This document shows, piece by piece, positions 59,507 to 64,000 of a stretch of DNA of 64,000 bases (the first letter of the stretch is position 1; each line of letters opens with the position of its first letter). The DNA is from Kushneria aurantia DSM 21353 (lineage in GTDB: Bacteria > Pseudomonadota > Gammaproteobacteria > Pseudomonadales > Halomonadaceae), in the NCBI RefSeq assembly GCF_000382245.1, contig NZ_KB907864.1:70424-134423 (forward strand), in the 5' to 3' direction. The notes beneath the pieces are model-generated. The model searched no databases and had not been told where the DNA came from. It saw nothing but the letters and a program-made list of their open reading frames with translations. The translations under genes and the position numbers were made by a program.

Positions 59507-60970
59507 ATGAATATGACATTGTCACATCTGATCGCCCTGTTACCGCTTGTGATCGTCTGCGTCACGGTCATCGTGGTCATGCTCGGCATCGCCTGGCGGC
59601 GCCACCACTTTGTCAGCGCCACCATCACCACGGTAGGTCTCAACCTGGCGCTGTTATCGCTGCTGGCGGTGCTGCCGCTGGCGCCGATCCGCGTCACGCC
59701 GATCCTTTTGATTGATCACTATGCGCTGCTTTACATGGCGCTGATGCTGATTGCCGCGCTGGCCGCGACGACGCTGGCGCACGCCTATCTGGAAGGCTTC
59801 GACGACCAGAAGGAGGAGTACTACCTGCTGCTCGGCTGCTCGGTGCTGGGTGGCATGACGCTGGTGGCCAGCGACCACCTGCTGTCGCTCTTTTTCGGTC
59901 TTGAACTGCTCAGCGTGCCGCTTTACGGCATGGCGGCGTACGCCTACCGTACCCGGCCGTCGCTGGAGTCCGGCATCAAGTACATGGTGCTGTCGGCGGC
60001 CGCCTCGGCCTTTCTGCTGTTTGGCATGGCGCTGCTCTACGCCGAGTCCGGCTCGCTGTCGTTCAGCGCCCTGGGGGCGTCGCTCTACGGCGATAGCGCC
60101 CATCAGAGCTGGCTTTCGATGGGCATCGGCATGATGGTCATCGCGATGGCGTTCAAGCTGTCGCTGGTGCCTTTTCATCTGTGGACGGCGGACGTCTATG
60201 AAGGCGCGCCCGCGCCGGTGTCGGCCTTTCTCGCCACGGTCAGCAAGGTTGCGGTATTTGCCCTGCTGATGCGCCTTTTCATGACCGCGCCGGTCACCGG
60301 GTTGGCCAGCCTGCACGTCGTGGTCAGTATCATCGCCTTCCTGTCGATGCTGGTGGGCAACCTGATGGCCCTGCGTCAGGACAACATCAAGCGGCTGCTG
60401 GGCTACTCCTCGATTGCGCATCTGGGCTATCTGCTCACCGTGGTAGTGGCCAGCGATGACATGGCGCTTTTGACCACCGGCGTTTATCTGATCACCTATG
60501 TGGCAACAACGCTGGCCACCTTCGGTGTGGTGGCGCTGATCTCCAGCCCCTGGCGGGGTAGCGACGTTGCCTCGCTGAAATACTATCGCGGGCTGTTCTG
60601 GCGCCGCCCCTATCTGGCGGCGGTCATGACGGTAATGATGCTGTCGCTGGCCGGTATTCCGATGACGGCGGGCTTCATCGGCAAGTTCTACGTTATTGCC
60701 ACCGGCGTCGAAGCGGGGCTGTGGTGGCTGGTGGCGGGCGTCATCATCGGCAGCGCGCTTGGCCTCTACTACTACCTGCGGGTGATGGTGATGCTCTACC
60801 TGCACGATGACGATCCCGGTGGCGAGCAGCGCTACGATGCCGCCAATGACTGGGTCCAGCGCGCCGGCGGCATCATGGTCATTCTGCTGGCGCTTGCCGT
60901 GCTGGCGCTGGGTATCTATCCGCAGCCGATGCTGCAGCTGGTCGACGCCGCGACCATGGCGGTGGGGTAA
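59507..60970 (+). CDS. nuoN: NADH-quinone oxidoreductase subunit N
   Basis: 487 residues, the third antiporter-like subunit. The FFGLELLSVPLYGMAAY helix and FHLWTADVYEGAPAPVSAFLATVSK loop are conserved. It is 6 bases after nuoM and is the last nuo gene, followed by a strong terminator. Confidence 0.96.
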   Translation: MNMTLSHLIALLPLVIVCVTVIVVMLGIAWRRHHFVSATITTVGLNLALLSLLAVLPLAPIRVTPILLIDHYALLYMALMLIAALAATTLAHAYLEGFDDQKEEYYLLLGCSVLGGMTLVASDHLLSLFFGLELLSVPLYGMAAYAYRTRPSLESGIKYMVLSAAASAFLLFGMALLYAESGSLSFSALGASLYGDSAHQSWLSMGIGMMVIAMAFKLSLVPFHLWTADVYEGAPAPVSAFLATVSKVAVFALLMRLFMTAPVTGLASLHVVVSIIAFLSMLVGNLMALRQDNIKRLLGYSSIAHLGYLLTVVVASDDMALLTTGVYLITYVATTLATFGVVALISSPWRGSDVASLKYYRGLFWRRPYLAAVMTVMMLSLAGIPMTAGFIGKFYVIATGVEAGLWWLVAGVIIGSALGLYYYLRVMVMLYLHDDDPGGEQRYDAANDWVQRAGGIMVILLALAVLALGIYPQPMLQLVDAATMAVG

Positions 60971-60999
60971 AGCAGCGTTAGCTTGCTGCCTGCCAAAAG

Positions 61000-61034
61000 A
61001 ACCGCCGCCGGTTAAGTCCGGCGGCGGTTTTTTA
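61000..61034 (+). terminator. Terminator of the nuo operon
   Basis: A perfect 12-bp stem, AACCGCCGCCGG with its complement, six-base loop, followed by T residues (TTTTTT in all). It is 29 bases after nuoN. Confidence 0.9.
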
Positions 61035-61067
61035 TGGAAACGGTTCGGCGTTCGTTGGCGAAAGGCG

Positions 61068-63005
61068 TCAGAAGCGCCAGCGTGCGCCCAGCGTATAGCC
61101 GGCCTGGCTGCCCTCATCATGAGAGAAACGCGACGTGGCATCGGCGGTCACGCTGAAGTTTGACGTCATGCGCATCTCCACGCCGGCCTCGACGCGACCG
61201 AAGTGCTCATCGACCGCAGGCAGCGACACGTCACGGGTGACGCCATCGGCGGCCGGGGTGACTCGCAGCGAGTTTTCACGCCCGTCACCCCACTCCTCGA
61301 CCCACGCCAGCGACGCGCGCGGCAGCAGTGCGGCCTCACCCTGCAGGTCGAGCAGGCCCTGCACACGCCAGCCGAGACTGCCCTGCAGGCTGTCAAAGCG
61401 CTGTGATTCGACATTCAGGGCGGTGCGCCGCGGGTCGTCTTCGCGATAGTCGTCGATGTGGTAGCGGCCGTAATCCAGCGCCGCGAAGGGCCCGGTACGC
61501 AGCGCATTGCTGACAACGTCGTAGCCACCCATCAGGCGAGCGCCATAAAAGGTGGCGTTGGTGTCACTGTCGATGCGCTGGTCGAGCAGTACCGGGCCGT
61601 TGCCCGATTGCAGGAAAACGCTGCGACGCGCATCCAGGTCGGCGTAACCGGCGCCCAGGTTGCCGCCCAGCCACCAGGCGCCACCGTCGTTCCAGAGTGC
61701 ATAGCTGCCCAGCTGCCAGGTATCGCTCGACAGTTTGCCGCTGTGGGCAAGATCGTCACGGCGATAGTCGAAGCGCGCATTGACGCCGAGAGTAACGTCG
61801 CCCTCGAATTGGCGGTCGCCCCACAGATAGAAGCTGGCGCCCTTGCGCTGCTGTTCGCCCGCCACATCGAAACCGTCTTCCGGTTGGTGAGCACCTTCGA
61901 TACCGAATCCGCCCTCGGTTTCCCCGGCGACCGGCGCGCTGACCAGCAGCTGGCCGAAGCGATCATCATAAAAGCGCGTGGCTGCCGAGCGCTGGTTTGC
62001 CAGCAGGTCGGCCTGTACCCGCGCCATCGCAGCTGCCGAGCGCGCCGAGGCGAGCAGATCGGCATTGCTGCGCTCCACCAGCAGTCGGGTCAGCAGCAGT
62101 GAGTAGAGCCGCAGGCGCTCGGCAACGCGCTCCTCGCCGAAGGCATTGGTCAGCACTTCGCGATTATCTTCTGCCGGATCGTGCCAGGTGCTGCCGCCGG
62201 GTATGGCGGGGTTGGTGGTCTGCGTATAGCCGTCGTCGGCGCCAATGCTCCAGTTGGTCGATTCGATGAAGATCACCGGAATACCCAGATCCTCGAAGCT
62301 TTCGCCGTCGCTGCAGCAGCCGGTACCGGTCGGATAAGAGGGGTTGAGGCCCGGATTGCTGCGCAGATCGATCGATAGCTCATCGGCGATCGCCAGCAGT
62401 CGATCGCGCAGCGCAAAGAGTGCTGGATTGTTGACGCTGTCGCTGCCGGCGTTGGCGTACATATGGTCGCCGGTGATCAGGCTGTCGATATTGATCATGC
62501 CGATCAGGGCGCTGCGTTCGCTGTCACTCAGGCGCTCGACATACTCCCGCGAGCCGACCAGCCCCTCCTCCTCGGCGCCGAAGGCGATCACCTCGATACC
62601 GTTTTCCATGGGGATGCCGCTCAGATTCTGTGCCAGCTCGGTCAAAAGGCCGGCGCCGGAGGCGTTATCATCAAGGCCCTCGAGATCGGGTACGCCGTAG
62701 GCGCTATCGTAGTGCGCGCCGACGACCAGCTTGCGGTCACTGCTGCCTTGCAGGGTTCTGACCACGTTCCAGGCGTCGCCGCCCTGCGCCTCGAAGTCCT
62801 GCAGCCTGGTGTCACTGCCGATCCGCTGGCGCATCCAGTCGGTGGCGCCGCGATAGCTCGTGGTGCCGCTGTAACGGCCGGGGTAGTCGTCGATCAGAAC
62901 ATCGACGGTCTCTTCGGCGTATTCGCCGTAGTCCCAGGCGAGACCGGGCGTAGCGACAAAGGGCAGCGCCAGCAGCAGCGCCGGGGAGAGTTTTTTGATT
63001 ATCAT
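61068..63005 (-). CDS. Autotransporter with M28 metallopeptidase passenger
   Basis: About 645 residues. A Sec signal peptide (1-23) precedes an M28/Iap-like aminopeptidase domain (about 25-330) with zinc-ligand candidates His98/Asp100 (GAHYDS), Asp112 (LDDNASGAG), Glu146/147 (FGAEEEG), Asp174 and a late His in STWHDPAED. After a helical linker, residues about 375-645 form a beta-barrel-like region with alternating strands ending in ARWRF, a terminal aromatic typical of outer-membrane barrels. It should place a zinc peptidase at the cell surface. A start at 63020 is also open. Confidence 0.85.
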   Translation of the reverse strand: MIIKKLSPALLLALPFVATPGLAWDYGEYAEETVDVLIDDYPGRYSGTTSYRGATDWMRQRIGSDTRLQDFEAQGGDAWNVVRTLQGSSDRKLVVGAHYDSAYGVPDLEGLDDNASGAGLLTELAQNLSGIPMENGIEVIAFGAEEEGLVGSREYVERLSDSERSALIGMINIDSLITGDHMYANAGSDSVNNPALFALRDRLLAIADELSIDLRSNPGLNPSYPTGTGCCSDGESFEDLGIPVIFIESTNWSIGADDGYTQTTNPAIPGGSTWHDPAEDNREVLTNAFGEERVAERLRLYSLLLTRLLVERSNADLLASARSAAAMARVQADLLANQRSAATRFYDDRFGQLLVSAPVAGETEGGFGIEGAHQPEDGFDVAGEQQRKGASFYLWGDRQFEGDVTLGVNARFDYRRDDLAHSGKLSSDTWQLGSYALWNDGGAWWLGGNLGAGYADLDARRSVFLQSGNGPVLLDQRIDSDTNATFYGARLMGGYDVVSNALRTGPFAALDYGRYHIDDYREDDPRRTALNVESQRFDSLQGSLGWRVQGLLDLQGEAALLPRASLAWVEEWGDGRENSLRVTPAADGVTRDVSLPAVDEHFGRVEAGVEMRMTSNFSVTADATSRFSHDEGSQAGYTLGARWRF

Positions 63006-63104
63006 GTCTATGGCATCCATCCGGTTGTTGTTATCCAGCCCCGAAAAGGGAGAGCCAATATAACCCTCCCGTGAAGGATCGTCACTGGCACCGGGTTATC
63101 GTCA

Positions 63105-63215
63105 GGGTGCCCGCCAGGGATGGCAGGGCACAAAAAATCGCCGGGAGCAATTTTTGACGCCAAAGGCGGCCCGAAGGGTGCCCGCCAGGGATGGCAGGGC
63201 AGGGATGGCAGGGCA
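63105..63215. repeat. Second locus of the 71-bp repeat, about 1.5 units
   Basis: The unit starting GGGTGCCCGCC at 63105 recurs at 63176, exactly 71 bases on, and closely matches the array at 16071-16283. The second unit is cut short and contains a 14-base duplication (AGGGATGGCAGGGC twice, 63187-63214). It abuts the terminator of the dehydrogenase gene. Confidence 0.85.
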
Positions 63216-63242
63216 CAAAAAGCGGCGCCCGGAGGCGCCGCT
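63216..63242 (-). terminator. Terminator of the hydroxyacyl-CoA dehydrogenase gene
   Basis: A perfect 9-bp stem, AGCGGCGCC with GGCGCCGCT, four-base loop. Read on the minus strand it is followed by five further T residues. It lies 21 bases past the stop. Confidence 0.8.
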
Positions 63243-63263
63243 TGATAGAGGAGCTGGCGTCGA

Positions 63264-64000
63264 TTACGACATTGGCGGCGGCCCCAGCTCGTCGAGCAGT
63301 TTCGACAGCTTGACGTAGGCGCGATTACGCCAGGCGATCAAATCGGGAATGCGTTCGGCGGGCACGTCGGTGAAACCGCCGCCGCTCTTGGTGCCCATCT
63401 TGCCCTGGTCGATCAGGTCGCTGAGCACCTTCGGGGTGGCGAAGCGCTCGGGGAAGTCCTTCTGCAGTGACTGATAGCAGAAGTTGTAGACGTCCAGCCC
63501 GGCCATGTCGGCGATCGCGAAGGGACCAAAAAAGGGCAGGCGGAAGCCGAAGGTGGTGCGTACCAGGGTGTCGATATCCTCGGCGCTGGCGACGCCCTCC
63601 TCAAGCAACTGGGTCGCCTCGTGGAACAGCGCGTACTGCAGCCGATTGAGTACGAAGCCGGTGACGTCGCTGACCGTGGCGGTCTCCTTGCCGGTCTCGT
63701 GGACGATCGCGCAGGCTTCGCGCACCGTCTCCTCGCTGGTGCCGGCGTGGGGAATGATCTCCACACCGGGAATGAAGGGCGAGGGGTTGGAGAAGTGCAC
63801 GCCGAGAAAACGCCCCGGCTCGGTGACCGCCTCGGCGAGGCTGGCGATCGAGATGGTCGAGGTGTTGGAGCCGATGATGGCGGTCGGCGGCGCGGCGGCG
63901 CAGATGCGCCGCAGAATGTCGTGCTTGATGTCGATCTTCTCCGGCACCGCCTCCTCGATGAAGTCGGCACCCTCGACGGCGGCTTCGATCGTCTCGGCGG
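63264..64000 (-). CDS. 3-hydroxyacyl-CoA dehydrogenase family protein, partial
   Basis: The 245 visible residues run from the end of the NAD domain (ADFIEEAVPEK, IIGSNTSTISIASLA) through the catalytic GVHFSNPSPFIPGVEII with its histidine, to the C-terminal helical domain (DVTGFVLNRLQYALFHEA, FGPFAIADMAGLD, KSGGGF). The 5' end lies outside the window. It would oxidise a 3-hydroxyacyl-CoA or a related 3-hydroxy acid with NAD; the FIPGVEIIP sequence differs from standard hydroxybutyryl-CoA enzymes, so the substrate is open. Confidence 0.88.
   Translation of the reverse strand, partial: AETIEAAVEGADFIEEAVPEKIDIKHDILRRICAAAPPTAIIGSNTSTISIASLAEAVTEPGRFLGVHFSNPSPFIPGVEIIPHAGTSEETVREACAIVHETGKETATVSDVTGFVLNRLQYALFHEATQLLEEGVASAEDIDTLVRTTFGFRLPFFGPFAIADMAGLDVYNFCYQSLQKDFPERFATPKVLSDLIDQGKMGTKSGGGFTDVPAERIPDLIAWRNRAYVKLSKLLDELGPPPMS

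Overview
The window is about 64 kb of high-GC gammaproteobacterial chromosome. Gene content and style suggest Halomonadaceae (Halomonas, Kushneria or a close relative): a 13-gene nuo operon with a fused nuoCD, Aap-type amino-acid transport, several acidic proteins and many methyl-accepting chemotaxis proteins. This assignment is an inference from gene content; no rRNA or tRNA gene was found. Nearly everything is ordinary chromosomal housekeeping with a few accessory inserts.

Layout. 1-7.1 kb: the 3' end of dxs, djlA, a methyltransferase, a membrane diguanylate cyclase, an acyl-CoA thioesterase, a CaCA-type exchanger, ribA and hemE. 7.1-12.3 kb: a DCC-family gene remnant, then the aapJQMP amino-acid importer behind a clear sigma-54/NtrC promoter region, and a RidA-like protein. 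12.5-15.5 kb: a chemoreceptor and fpr. 15.5-18.2 kb: glnK-amt plus a second P-II gene on the minus strand, also with a sigma-54/NtrC signature; a 71-bp tandem repeat lies between amt and the second P-II gene. 18.2-20.8 kb: a small MITE-like element, ubiK, a structured intergenic region and comM. 20.8-26.7 kb: a CYP102 (P450-BM3-like) self-sufficient monooxygenase, divergent GNAT and nitrilase-family genes, and a second CaCA protein. 27-31.6 kb: two lipoproteins, a PLP aminotransferase coupled to a LysR regulator, an alpha/beta hydrolase and a DUF423 protein. 31.8-35.3 kb: an AGCS symporter, thiS, thiG and trmB. 35.3-45.4 kb: a candidate Fur-controlled small RNA, a membrane protein, an FKBP lipoprotein, a second chemoreceptor, a YheS-type ABC-F protein, a ChpS/ChpB toxin-antitoxin pair, dtd, a tandem Usp protein and thiD. 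45.7-61 kb: nuoABCDEFGHIJKLMN ending in a strong terminator. 61-64 kb: an M28 peptidase autotransporter, another copy of the 71-bp repeat, and the 3' part of a 3-hydroxyacyl-CoA dehydrogenase gene.

How it fits together. Two nitrogen-acquisition loci (aapJQMP, and glnK-amt with a neighbouring P-II gene) carry the same pair of signals, NtrC-like dyads upstream of a -24/-12 promoter, so they probably form one local nitrogen-limitation regulon. The most novel-looking item is a minus-strand transcription unit at about 35272-35418. It has a -35/-10 promoter overlapped by a Fur box, a 13-bp hairpin and a terminator, and no convincing protein: a candidate iron-responsive sRNA. The 71-bp repeats sit directly after the terminators of two unrelated minus-strand genes, which suggests a terminator-associated repeat family.
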